This document shows, piece by piece, positions 30,475-40,093 of a stretch of DNA of 64,000 nt (position 1 is the first letter of the stretch; each line of letters opens with the position of its first letter). Location: contig CACHQX010000001.1 in the NCBI GenBank assembly GCA_902582235.1, positions 16,768 to 80,767 on the forward strand. Direction: 5' to 3'. Position numbers and translations under genes: made by a program. Source of the DNA: an uncultured Pelagibacteraceae bacterium. Its GTDB lineage: Bacteria; Pseudomonadota; Alphaproteobacteria; Pelagibacterales; Pelagibacteraceae. The notes under the pieces are model-generated. The model saw only the letters and a program-made list of their open reading frames with translations, made no database searches and was not told where the DNA came from.

Positions 30475-31134
30475 ATGAAAAAACTAGTTTTAAGCATCCT
30501 TTTCTTGCTTGGCCTTGTGTCAAATTCATATGCTACTGGTTCTGTAGGATTTACTGTTAGTTCAGCTGATATTAAATCAACTGTAAAAGATGATATCGAC
30601 AGCAACGGTACGACTGATACAACTAAGAACATTAGCAATGATGCTGTTTTTGCTTCTATTTTCTTCGAAAAAGCTATTAATGACAACATCAGTGTTGGTG
30701 TTGATGTAATACCTGGTACAGCAGAATTTGAAAGCAGATCGACTACACAAAGCTCTATTAAACAAAAGGGAAGCTCAACAACGACAGGAACTAACAAAGG
30801 TAACGTAGATGTTAGCAGACACGTAACATTATACGCACAGCCTCAAAAGGAAATCAGAGATGGCCTTAAAGTTTTTGGAACAGTTGGATACATAAGAGCA
30901 GATGCTGATTCAAGGTTGGTATCAATTTCATCAACAGATAAAGATGTTTCTGAAACTTTAAATGGAGTAAAATTAGGCCTAGGTCTTAAAAAAGAAACAG
31001 GTTTTGGTTTTATAAAATTAGAGTACAGTGAAACAGACTATGATGAAATTTCGGCTACAACAACAAATAGCACGAAAATTACAGCAGATATAGATACAGA
31101 TGTTTTAGCTTTATCTGTTGCTAAATCGTTCTAA
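30475..31134 (+). CDS. outer-membrane beta-barrel protein
   Basis: 219 aa; signal peptide, alternating beta pattern, C-terminal ...LALSVAKSF (terminal Phe). Confidence 0.82.
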   Translation: MKKLVLSILFLLGLVSNSYATGSVGFTVSSADIKSTVKDDIDSNGTTDTTKNISNDAVFASIFFEKAINDNISVGVDVIPGTAEFESRSTTQSSIKQKGSSTTTGTNKGNVDVSRHVTLYAQPQKEIRDGLKVFGTVGYIRADADSRLVSISSTDKDVSETLNGVKLGLGLKKETGFGFIKLEYSETDYDEISATTTNSTKITADIDTDVLALSVAKSF

Positions 31135-31160
31135 ATACTAATCATAGAAAAATTAAAAAA

Positions 31161-31190
31161 ACCCTCTTCCTCTGGTAGAGGGTTTTTTTT
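31161..31190. terminator. bidirectional Rho-independent terminator
   Basis: AAAAAAA-ACCCTCT-TCCTCTGGT-AGAGGGT-TTTTTTT between convergent OMP gene and mtnP. Confidence 0.92.
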
Positions 31191-32095
31191 TATTTGTTCA
31201 AAACCCTGCCAGCAATAGTTTTAAGTTTATCTTTTGTTTTTTTTGTTCTTTTTTCAGGCGCTGTTATAATTGCTAAATCTAAACAATTATTAGTTGGATC
31301 TTTTGGGTCTATATGTTTTTCAAAATTTTCAATAAGATTTTTAATCATATTTTTTGCTTTTGCAGCATTTCCCATGAGAACTTTAATAACTTGTTGAACA
31401 TCAACATTTTCATGATCTGGATGCCAACAATCATAATCTGTAACCATTGAAACAGATGCATATCTTATCTCGGCTTCCCTAGCTAGTTTTGCCTCAGGCA
31501 TATTGGTCATTCCAATTACATCAGCTTTCCAGGATCTATATAAATTTGATTCTGCTAATGTAGAAAACTGTGGGCCCTCCATTACAACGTAAGTACCACC
31601 TCTTTGATAATCTATTTTTTCTTTTTTGATGGCATCTTCACAAGCGTTCATAAGTCCAACTGAAGTAGGACTTGCCATTGATACATGGGCTACAATTTCA
31701 TCTTCAAAAAAAGTTTTGTTTCTTGCAAAAGTTCTGTCAATAAATTGATCGATAATAACAAATTTTCCTGGGGGCAAGTTTTCTTTAAGAGACCCTACTG
31801 CTGAAATAGATACAACGTCTGTAACTCCAAGTTGTTTAAGAGCATCAATGTTGGCTCTAAAATTTATATTGGATGGATTAATAAAGTGTCCTCTTCCGTG
31901 TCTTGGTAAAAAATAAACTTCTTTACTTTTATAATTCGTTTTTAAAATTTTGTCTGAAGGTTTTCCCCATGGAGTATTAATGTCTAATAACTCTCTATCT
32001 TTGAATTCTTCAACATCATATAGTCCACTTCCACCAATTATTGCTAATTTATTGTTTACCATATTCAAAAGATAGTTTATTAAATAATATAACAC
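31190..32095 (-). CDS. mtnP: S-methyl-5'-thioadenosine phosphorylase
   Basis: 301 aa; IGGSGLYDVEEF, FLPRHGRGH, VVMEGPQFSTLAESNLYRSWKADVIGMTNMPEAKLAREAEI. Confidence 0.95.
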   Translation of the reverse strand: MLYYLINYLLNMVNNKLAIIGGSGLYDVEEFKDRELLDINTPWGKPSDKILKTNYKSKEVYFLPRHGRGHFINPSNINFRANIDALKQLGVTDVVSISAVGSLKENLPPGKFVIIDQFIDRTFARNKTFFEDEIVAHVSMASPTSVGLMNACEDAIKKEKIDYQRGGTYVVMEGPQFSTLAESNLYRSWKADVIGMTNMPEAKLAREAEIRYASVSMVTDYDCWHPDHENVDVQQVIKVLMGNAAKAKNMIKNLIENFEKHIDPKDPTNNCLDLAIITAPEKRTKKTKDKLKTIAGRVLNK

Positions 32096-32103
32096 AAATT
32101 TAA

Positions 32104-32631
32104 ATGGACTTAAAAAAATTTATTAGATCTATACCTAATTATCCAAAGAAGGGTATTTTATTTAGAGACATTACCACTTTAATAAAAGATGAAAAAGCTT
32201 TCGAAGAGACAATTAATCAAATAATTGAAAGATCTAAAAAGTTTAAATTTAATAAAATTGCAGCTATTGAATCAAGAGGTTTTGTGTTTGCATCCGCTGT
32301 TTCATATACCCTCAAAAAACCGTTTATAATGTTAAGAAAAAAAAATAAGTTACCAGCAGAAACTCACTCAATTGATTTTGAATTAGAGTATGGAACTGCG
32401 ACTATTGAAGTACATAAAGACTCTATAAATAAAGACGATACAGTTTTAATCATTGATGATTTAATTGCTACTGGTGGAACAGCTGAAGCAGCTTCAAAAT
32501 TAATTGAAATTTCAAAGGGAAAAGTTGGAGCATTCATTTTTGTAATAAATCTCTTTGATTTAGGTGGATCTGATAGATTAATAAAAAAAGGTTTTAAAGT
32601 AGAGAACTTAATTGAATTTCCAGGTCACTAA
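32104..32631 (+). CDS. apt: adenine phosphoribosyltransferase
   Basis: 175 aa; IPNYPKKGILFRDITTL, ESRGFVFASAV, VLIIDDLIATGGTAEAA. Confidence 0.96.
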   Translation: MDLKKFIRSIPNYPKKGILFRDITTLIKDEKAFEETINQIIERSKKFKFNKIAAIESRGFVFASAVSYTLKKPFIMLRKKNKLPAETHSIDFELEYGTATIEVHKDSINKDDTVLIIDDLIATGGTAEAASKLIEISKGKVGAFIFVINLFDLGGSDRLIKKGFKVENLIEFPGH

Positions 32632-33494
32632 TTTATTTTTGGTCTATACCAAGATTGCCTACCTAAAAAAGCATTAATAATACCTGACATTCTAGTCCTA
32701 TAAATATTTTTTTTTTTGTTAAAAGTGAACAAGCAGAAAGAATATTTTAGAAAATTTCCTACTAAACTACTTAATCCTAAAAAAGATGAAATAAAAATCC
32801 CCCTATGTTTTTTATTAAAATAAAGTTTTGACCACATCCAATGCCAGTTTCTTGAAAGTTCTATCTCTTCACTGTGTTTGTCGTCAACAGCCTGAGCTCC
32901 AAGATGATGAACCTTGGAATTAGTAATGATAAAGATTTTTCCACCTTTTTTTTTTGTTCTTAAACATAGGTCAACATTTTCTAAATACATAAAAAATTTT
33001 TCATCAAAGAAAACGTTATTGTTAAAATAATCTTTGTTAATTATCATCGAATAGCCATCAATTTCTTCAACCTCATAAATTATTTTGTCATCATTTTTTT
33101 GTGCTTTATCAAAATTTAATCTATAATTTGGATAATGTGGATTATCTGACAGAGGTGATAAAAGCGCAAAATTTTCTAATTTAGAAATTGAGTTGTTTAT
33201 ATTTTCTATAGTGTCATGTTTTAACAAAACATCTGGGTTTAATATATAAACATATTTTGTATTAGATTTAATAATACCAAGATTATTTCCAGCTCCCATA
33301 CCTACATTCTTAGATAAAATCACCTCAGTTTTATCATAATTTTGCTCTAATTCTTTTTTTAATTCTTCGTCAGATGAATTTTCAACTATTAATTTATTAA
33401 AATCCATTGGTAGAGAATTTAAGCAATCAAAGATTACTTTTCTACTATTAAATGTAACTATTACGAAGGTAAGATTATTACTTGTAAATTCCAT
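32628..33494 (-). CDS. glycosyltransferase family 2 (rhamnosyltransferase-like)
   Basis: 288 aa; FVIVTFNS, NVGMGAGNNLGI, YILNPDV, DEKFFMYLENVDLCLR. Confidence 0.88.
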   Translation of the reverse strand: MEFTSNNLTFVIVTFNSRKVIFDCLNSLPMDFNKLIVENSSDEELKKELEQNYDKTEVILSKNVGMGAGNNLGIIKSNTKYVYILNPDVLLKHDTIENINNSISKLENFALLSPLSDNPHYPNYRLNFDKAQKNDDKIIYEVEEIDGYSMIINKDYFNNNVFFDEKFFMYLENVDLCLRTKKKGGKIFIITNSKVHHLGAQAVDDKHSEEIELSRNWHWMWSKLYFNKKHRGIFISSFLGLSSLVGNFLKYSFCLFTFNKKKNIYRTRMSGIINAFLGRQSWYRPKIN

Positions 33495-33543
33495 GTGAGA
33501 ATGAAGTATACTTAAAATAACTATTATTGTAAAAAAAAAAGTA

Positions 33544-34566
33544 ATGAAAAAAATAATTGTAACTGGTGGTTTAGGATTTATTGGTAGTAATTTAATAAAA
33601 CTACTAATTAAGAAAAAATATTTTGTTATTAATATTGATAAAGTTAGTTATGCCTCAAATTTTTACAATACAAGAGATTTTTCTACTAAAAAAAATTATA
33701 AATTTATTAAATTAGACATAAATAATAGATCCAAGTTAAAAAAAATTTTGAACTTACATAAACCTTTTGCCATATTTAATTTGGCAGCAGAAACGCACGT
33801 TGATAGATCAATTGATGGTCCTGCTGAATTTATAAGAAGCAATATAGTTGGTGTGTTTAATTTGTTAGAAATATTTAGAGAATACTCCAAAAAAAATAAG
33901 AAAGCTAAACTAATTCATATTTCGACCGATGAGGTTTATGGAGATGTGCTAAAAGGTCGAAGCAAAGAAACTGATCCTTACAAACCTAGCTCTCCTTATG
34001 CAGCCTCGAAGGCTTCATCTGATCACTTGGTATATTCTTATATAAGAACATACAATCTTAACGCTGTTATTACAAATTGCTCAAATAATTACGGTCCTCA
34101 TCAGCACCCTGAAAAACTAATTCCAAAACTAATTTATAATATTATAAATAACAAACCCCTTCCACTCTATGGAAAAGGAAAAAATTCAAGAGAATGGATA
34201 TTTGTAGATGATCATTGTGCAGCCTTATTTAAAGTTTTACAAAATGGAATAAAAGGAGATTTTTATAATATTGGATCTAATATTAATAGCAGCAACTTGG
34301 ACATTGCACATCAATTAATCAATATTGCAAAAAAAAAATTCAACATAGGTAAAAATGTAAAAATTAAATTTGTTAAAGATAGACCAGGGCATGACTTACG
34401 CTATGCTTTAGATAGTAAAAAAATATTAAGAAAACTTAAATGGAAATCTAAAATTAATTTAAAAAAAGGTTTAGAAAATACATTTAATTGGTACTTTGAA
34501 AATATGAAATACTATACAACATTAAAAAAAAAGGATATCACAAAGAGACTTGGGGTAATAAAATGA
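33544..34566 (+). CDS. rfbB: dTDP-glucose 4,6-dehydratase
   Basis: 340 aa; TGGLGFIGSNLI, AAETHVDRSIDGP, STDEVYGD, YAASKASSDH, NNYGPHQHPEKLIP. Confidence 0.96.
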   Translation: MKKIIVTGGLGFIGSNLIKLLIKKKYFVINIDKVSYASNFYNTRDFSTKKNYKFIKLDINNRSKLKKILNLHKPFAIFNLAAETHVDRSIDGPAEFIRSNIVGVFNLLEIFREYSKKNKKAKLIHISTDEVYGDVLKGRSKETDPYKPSSPYAASKASSDHLVYSYIRTYNLNAVITNCSNNYGPHQHPEKLIPKLIYNIINNKPLPLYGKGKNSREWIFVDDHCAALFKVLQNGIKGDFYNIGSNINSSNLDIAHQLINIAKKKFNIGKNVKIKFVKDRPGHDLRYALDSKKILRKLKWKSKINLKKGLENTFNWYFENMKYYTTLKKKDITKRLGVIK

Positions 34567-35432
34567 TTAACAAAGCAATTATTTTAGCAGGAGGAATGGG
34601 AACTCGTATGAGCCCATTAACAAAAGCAGTAAATAAACAATTGCTACCTATATACGATAAACCTTTAATTTTTTATCCATTGTCAATTTTAATGTTAGCA
34701 AAAATAAAAGATATTTTGATAATAGTTAACAAAGGACAATTAAACCAATATAAAAAAATTTTACCAGATGGAAAGCGACTTGGTATTAACATATTATATA
34801 AAGAGCAAAGTTCTCCTAAAGGTTTACCTGATGCATTTTTGCTAGGAGAAAAATTTATAAACAATAAAAACGTCGCATTAATATTAGGAGATAATTTTTT
34901 TTACGGTCAGAATTTAACTTCAAAATTAATCAATTGTACGAAACTTAAAAATGGTGCAAAAGTAATTCTCCATAAGGTTATTAAACCTGAATTGTTTGGT
35001 GTAGCAAAAATATCTAAAACTGGGAAAATTATCTCTTTAAAAGAAAAACCCAAAAAATATATTTCTGATCTCGCAGTTACGGGTTTGTATTTTTTTGATA
35101 AAAAAGTAGTCGAATATACAAAAAAACTTAAACCATCTTTGAGAAATGAACTAGAAATTACTGATTTGTTAAAAATTTATTTAAACAAAAAAAAACTTAC
35201 ATCCGATATTTTGGGACGAGGTGGTGCTTGGCTTGATACCGGTTCCATAGAGGACTTTTATAAAACCAGCGCTTTTGTTTCTGCGATAGAAAATAGGCAA
35301 GGTTTTAAAATTGCTTGTCTTGAGGAAATAGCTTTTAATAATAGGTGGATTGGAAAAAAGGAAATTTTGAATGCAATTCAATTTTATGGAAAGTGCGATT
35401 ATTCAAATTACCTAAAAAAATTAATTTCTTAA
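34563..35432 (+). CDS. rfbA: glucose-1-phosphate thymidylyltransferase
   Basis: 289 aa; AIILAGGMGTRMSPLTKAVNKQLLPIYDKPLIFYPLS, LGDNFFYG, GRGGAWLDTGS. Confidence 0.96.
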   Translation: MINKAIILAGGMGTRMSPLTKAVNKQLLPIYDKPLIFYPLSILMLAKIKDILIIVNKGQLNQYKKILPDGKRLGINILYKEQSSPKGLPDAFLLGEKFINNKNVALILGDNFFYGQNLTSKLINCTKLKNGAKVILHKVIKPELFGVAKISKTGKIISLKEKPKKYISDLAVTGLYFFDKKVVEYTKKLKPSLRNELEITDLLKIYLNKKKLTSDILGRGGAWLDTGSIEDFYKTSAFVSAIENRQGFKIACLEEIAFNNRWIGKKEILNAIQFYGKCDYSNYLKKLIS

Positions 35433-35951
35433 ATGAAAATTAAAAAAACGAAATTCAAAGGTCTAATTATTTTAAAAGGTGTTAAACATCAAGATAAAAG
35501 AGGGTATTTAAGGGAATTAATATTAGAAAAATTAATAAAAAAAAAATTTAAATTTCAAATACTATCTGTTTCAAAAAAAAACGTTTTAAGAGGTTTGCAT
35601 TTTCAAGTTAGGAAACCTCAAGGAAAATTAATTTCAGTTTTGAAAGGAGAAATATTCGATGTAGCTGTAGACCTGCGGAAAAAATCAAAAACATATGGAA
35701 AATATTTTTCAATAAATTTAAGTGAAAAAAATTGTACATCGGTTTTTATACCACCAGGATTTGCTCACGGCTTTCTAACGCTTAAAAAGGAAAATATTAT
35801 TTGTTATAGTTGTACTGAGTACAGATCACCGATCGATGAGAGATCACTTCTATATAACGACCCAAAAATAAAGATAAAATGGCCAGCTAAAAAGCTAAAT
35901 ATAAGTGTGAAAGATAAAAACGCAAAAAGTTTAGACATGCTATTTAAATAG
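35433..35951 (+). CDS. rfbC: dTDP-4-keto-6-deoxyhexose 3,5- (or 5-) epimerase
   Basis: 172 aa; RGLHFQVRKPQGKLISVLKGEIFDVAVDLRK, PPGFAHGFLTL. Confidence 0.92.
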   Translation: MKIKKTKFKGLIILKGVKHQDKRGYLRELILEKLIKKKFKFQILSVSKKNVLRGLHFQVRKPQGKLISVLKGEIFDVAVDLRKKSKTYGKYFSINLSEKNCTSVFIPPGFAHGFLTLKKENIICYSCTEYRSPIDERSLLYNDPKIKIKWPAKKLNISVKDKNAKSLDMLFK

Positions 35952-35952
35952 T

Positions 35953-36864
35953 TTATTTTGTAAAGTTAGTTCTAAAAACTGAATCATGTCTCATTCTTTT
36001 ATAATAAAAATTAAATTTTTTTTCTTTAATAATTTTTAGAACCTCTACAAAAAAATTTCTAAAGGAATTATCTTTTTTAAATTTAATCATTTTTTCTTTT
36101 TTTTTTGAAATTGATTTTAAAATTAAGTTTTCATCATAGGGGGGTGAAAAGACTCTTGTAATAAAACTTTTTGTTTTTTTATTGGTTATTATAATTTGAT
36201 TTTTATATTTCCCACCAAATTTAAAAAAACCATTATAATCCCCTTCTTTAAAACTCATTAAAAATTTAATCGACATAATTAGTTTATCTTTATTTTTTTT
36301 TAATGTTATTCTTTTTTTTATTAATTCTTTTAGATTAAATAATCTTGGTATTGATGAAATATAAGGCCCCATATCCATTAAGACACCACCTTGAAGTTTT
36401 TTAGACATTAAGATACTTTTTTTATCTGGTTTCGGAATTACAAATTTTGCATTAATTTTTTTGTATGTATCATTTTTATACATTCTGACTATTTTTTTTA
36501 TTTGGATGTGATAATTAAAAAAAGTGGACTCAACTAAAAGCCTCTTATTTTTTTTTGATAGCTTTATTAATTCATCCAACTGTTTCATATTAGAGGTGAT
36601 AGGTTTGTCGACTATAGTATTGTATTTACAATTTAAAGATTTTTTGGCCCATTTGTAATGTTTTGAATTAGGCAGAGAAATATAAACAATATTAGGTTTA
36701 CATTTCTTTAATGCTTGTTCATAAGATTGAAATTGTCCTTTTATACCAGGAATTTTTTTTTTATATGATTTTGAGGCTATAAATATTTTAATTTTTTTTT
36801 CTTTTAAAACACTTAAAACTCTTTTTTTTACAATATTTGAGTAGCCTAAAATTAAAATTTTCAA
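35953..36864 (-). CDS. Gfo/Idh/MocA oxidoreductase, candidate NDP-hexose 3-ketoreductase
   Basis: 303 aa; Rossmann N-terminus, DKPIT, GGVLMDMGPYISSIPRLF; next to 2,3-dehydratase. Confidence 0.8.
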   Translation of the reverse strand: MKILILGYSNIVKKRVLSVLKEKKIKIFIASKSYKKKIPGIKGQFQSYEQALKKCKPNIVYISLPNSKHYKWAKKSLNCKYNTIVDKPITSNMKQLDELIKLSKKNKRLLVESTFFNYHIQIKKIVRMYKNDTYKKINAKFVIPKPDKKSILMSKKLQGGVLMDMGPYISSIPRLFNLKELIKKRITLKKNKDKLIMSIKFLMSFKEGDYNGFFKFGGKYKNQIIITNKKTKSFITRVFSPPYDENLILKSISKKKEKMIKFKKDNSFRNFFVEVLKIIKEKKFNFYYKRMRHDSVFRTNFTK

Positions 36865-38127
36865 TTAAATTGTTTCCTTAAAGTTTATAATACCAAAAAG
36901 CAATCTTGCTTCTATGTCAATTTTTTGCTTATGTATTAAATCAATTATTTGATTTTGAGATAACCATATATAAGATTCTGGTAACTCAACTTCTTGATCT
37001 TTATTCAGTTTACATGCCATATATTTAATTTGTGAATGATAAAATCTTCCTCCTTCATCGGATAAAGTATTATCGTAAATTTTATCTTTTGAATTTATAA
37101 AAAATTTAGAAATCAATTTTTTTTGAAAATTAGTTAAATCTTTACTTTTTTTATAACCGATAAATTGAGAGGTATTGACTGAGCAAGTGTATGTACCTGC
37201 TTTTGAACCTGGCTTTAGAATATATCTGCACAAATAATGGTTTGTATTTTTAAATTTTTTAGTTAAGAATCCGATGAAGGACATTTTTGATCCTTCAATA
37301 ATTGGCTGACACCAATTGGTTATTTCTCTTTTGTTAGTTTCAACTTTTATTCCAATTACTGAAAAATAATTATTTGTTTTATGAGAAATTTTTTTTTTGT
37401 TTAAATTCCAATCCTTAATCAAATTAAGATTTATAATTTTATTTTTAAGGAAATATTTTTTATTTAGAGAATTTTTCCACTTAGTTATTTTTTTTTTGTT
37501 ATTTAATGGAAAATCAGTTTTTCTCTTTTTTATAAAGGATGAAAAAACAGACAATGTATCCATGTTAATTAGATTCTTTTCTTTTAATAAATTCAAAATT
37601 TCAATTTTAGAAAACCATCTAAATTTTGGTTTTAAATCAATTTTTTTTGAAACATAGGAAATGATATTTGAATTTTTTTTATTATAATACCTAAAAGCTT
37701 GTTCAGTTTGAAGTGAGAAATGTTTGTTTTTTTTTTTAAAATAATTTAAAAATGGAATAGTTTCTCCTCCATGAATTCTTGAATAATTACTTCTTGTCGC
37801 TTGAACTGTGGGTGAGATTTGAATTTTGTTTATATTTCCTGGTTCTACTTTTGCTTGGAGTAAATATTTCTTAGTTTTGATATTTTTGATAATTCCCAAA
37901 ATACCAATTTCATTTTGAACTATTATTGGTTGATCCCATCTTTTTTTACTATAAAAATTTGAGTTAATTCTTAAACCAACTATTTTAAAAAATTTTTTAC
38001 TTTTATGATAAATTTCATTTTTTCCATAAACCCACTTAGCTAATTTTGATAAATCTTTTTTTTTAACACTCAAAAACTGTTTTCTTCTCTGATTACTTAG
38101 CCATTTTATTACATTTTTATTTATCAT
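36865..38127 (-). CDS. NDP-hexose 2,3-dehydratase (TylCVI/EvaA-like)
   Basis: 420 aa; two internally related halves, each with WxQPII and KxEPG/LKPG ... SPTVQATRSNY / CSVNTSQF pattern. Confidence 0.86.
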   Translation of the reverse strand: MINKNVIKWLSNQRRKQFLSVKKKDLSKLAKWVYGKNEIYHKSKKFFKIVGLRINSNFYSKKRWDQPIIVQNEIGILGIIKNIKTKKYLLQAKVEPGNINKIQISPTVQATRSNYSRIHGGETIPFLNYFKKKNKHFSLQTEQAFRYYNKKNSNIISYVSKKIDLKPKFRWFSKIEILNLLKEKNLINMDTLSVFSSFIKKRKTDFPLNNKKKITKWKNSLNKKYFLKNKIINLNLIKDWNLNKKKISHKTNNYFSVIGIKVETNKREITNWCQPIIEGSKMSFIGFLTKKFKNTNHYLCRYILKPGSKAGTYTCSVNTSQFIGYKKSKDLTNFQKKLISKFFINSKDKIYDNTLSDEGGRFYHSQIKYMACKLNKDQEVELPESYIWLSQNQIIDLIHKQKIDIEARLLFGIINFKETI

Positions 38128-39317
38128 TTAGTGAGAGTCATTACTCTTGGAACATGTGTAATAAATTTTCCACCTCTTTTAAAAAAATTTTTTTCTTTTT
38201 TAAAAATTTCTTTTTTAAAATTCCAAGCACCTAAAAAAGCATAATCTACAGTATCGTTCATTCCATATTCTGGTGAAATTATTTTAATATGTGTTCCTGG
38301 TGTATACTTCCCTTGTTTATTGTGTGTGGTGTCAGTAACATAGTCAATCATTTTTGAATTAAAATTACAATAATTGAAAACTGTTGTAGATTTATATGTT
38401 GCCCCATAACTAATAATTTTCTTATTCTTTTTTTTTAATTTTTTTATTAAATTAAATAGTCTTCTTTTTGATATATTAACTCGTTTTGAAAATTCTAAAT
38501 AACTTTTTATCTTATGAAGCTTGTAAGAAATCTCACTTTTTATAACTTTTTTTAATCTTGATGTATTTTTATATTTTCCATTTTCTTTACAAATATAATA
38601 TCTATTAGATCCGCCATGAGTTGGTAAATTTTCAACATCAAAAAGTCTTAATCCATAATCTTTAACTATGTTGTTTACAGATATCGTTGAAAAAACATAA
38701 ACATGCTCATCATAAAATTGGTCATAACTGTTATTTTGAAGAACTTTTAACAAAGAAGGGTCCTCTATTACAAAAACACCATCATCAGATAAAATATTAA
38801 AGATTCCTTCAAAAGTTTCTTTTAAATTTGGGATGTGGGAAATTGTATTTGCGGAGAAAATTAAATCAATTTCACCTTTTTTTTGTTTTATCAATTTTTT
38901 AGCAAGTTTTAAATTCCAAAATTCATCATATGTTTTAAATAATTTTTTTGTTAAACTTGCAAGATTTTTACATGGCTCCACAGCTATAACAGATTTTTTA
39001 TTAAAATTTTTTAAAAAAACACCATCATTACTTCCTATCTCCATAATTTTTTTTGGCCTGAATCTTTTGATAAGTTTTTTTGCAACCTTTTTAAAAGCTG
39101 ATCTCATAGTTTTTGACTCGGAAGCTCTATGAGCATATTTATCAGTATATTGTTTTTTTGGATTAACAGGCTTATCTATTGAAACTAAATAATTTTTCGT
39201 GTTAAAGCATATTTTTAAATTGTAGAAAAATTCATTACGTAAAGTATTTTTACCAATATCTTTTAAAAAAGAATTTGCGAGTGGTTGACGACCTAAGTTT
39301 AGAAATACTTTATTCAT
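38124..39317 (-). CDS. NDP-hexose C-methyltransferase (TylCIII/NovU-like)
   Basis: 397 aa; LGRQPLANSFL, IMEIGSNDGVFLKNF, ANTISHIPNL, DEHVYVFS, SYGATYKSTTVFNYC. Confidence 0.85.
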   Translation of the reverse strand: MNKVFLNLGRQPLANSFLKDIGKNTLRNEFFYNLKICFNTKNYLVSIDKPVNPKKQYTDKYAHRASESKTMRSAFKKVAKKLIKRFRPKKIMEIGSNDGVFLKNFNKKSVIAVEPCKNLASLTKKLFKTYDEFWNLKLAKKLIKQKKGEIDLIFSANTISHIPNLKETFEGIFNILSDDGVFVIEDPSLLKVLQNNSYDQFYDEHVYVFSTISVNNIVKDYGLRLFDVENLPTHGGSNRYYICKENGKYKNTSRLKKVIKSEISYKLHKIKSYLEFSKRVNISKRRLFNLIKKLKKKNKKIISYGATYKSTTVFNYCNFNSKMIDYVTDTTHNKQGKYTPGTHIKIISPEYGMNDTVDYAFLGAWNFKKEIFKKEKNFFKRGGKFITHVPRVMTLTK

Positions 39318-39371
39318 TGTGCTTTTGATAATATGCTTATATATATATAAAATAATTTAATCTAAATAAAA

Positions 39372-40079
39372 TTGAAAAAAAATATAAATAAAATTGTTGT
39401 AAGCGGCGGAAATGGGAGATTTGCAAACGTATTGAAAAAGACTGTTGTTTCAAAAAATTACTACTTTCCTAGCAAATCTCAAATGAATATTCTAAATCTT
39501 GGATCCTTAGAAAAATACCTTAAATTGAAAAAGCCAAAATATTTTATACATGTAGCTGGATTATCAAGACCTATGAATATTCATGATAAAATAATTTCTA
39601 AGAGTATTGACATGAATATAATTGGCACATGTAACGTTGTTAAAATCTGTGAAAGACTTAAGATAAAGCTCATCTATTTCTCAACTGGTTATGTATATCC
39701 AGGAATTAAAGGGAATTATACGGAGGAAGACTCTGTAAACCCTATTAATAAATATGCAATTTCTAAACTTGGTGGTGAGTGTGCTGTTAAAATGTATGAT
39801 AATTCATTAATCTTAAGAATTATGATGTGTGAAAAACCATTTATCCACAAATCTGCTTTTTATGATGTTAAAACTAATTTTATTTTCCAGGAAGATGTTG
39901 CGAAGATGATACCAAAACTACTAAATAAAAAAGGAATTATAAACATTGGGGGAAAAACACAGTCTGTTTATAATTTTGCTAAAAAGTATAATAAAAAGAT
40001 TAAAAAAACTTCTGGAAAAAAAATCTTTCCACCAAATCCGTCAATGAATTTAACAAAACTAAAAAAGATTTTAAATTAA
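39372..40079 (+). CDS. RmlD-like NAD-dependent sugar-nucleotide reductase, candidate 4-ketoreductase
   Basis: 235 aa, TTG start; VVSGGNGRFANVL, STGYVYPG, YAISKLGGE (YxxxK). Confidence 0.8.
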   Translation: MKKNINKIVVSGGNGRFANVLKKTVVSKNYYFPSKSQMNILNLGSLEKYLKLKKPKYFIHVAGLSRPMNIHDKIISKSIDMNIIGTCNVVKICERLKIKLIYFSTGYVYPGIKGNYTEEDSVNPINKYAISKLGGECAVKMYDNSLILRIMMCEKPFIHKSAFYDVKTNFIFQEDVAKMIPKLLNKKGIINIGGKTQSVYNFAKKYNKKIKKTSGKKIFPPNPSMNLTKLKKILN

Positions 40080-40093
40080 TAAAGTAAATATTA

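Noticed and set aside
30444-30797. 117-aa minus-strand ORF over the beta-barrel gene
   Set aside because: The + strand gene has signal peptide, barrel pattern and terminator; antisense ORF has none.
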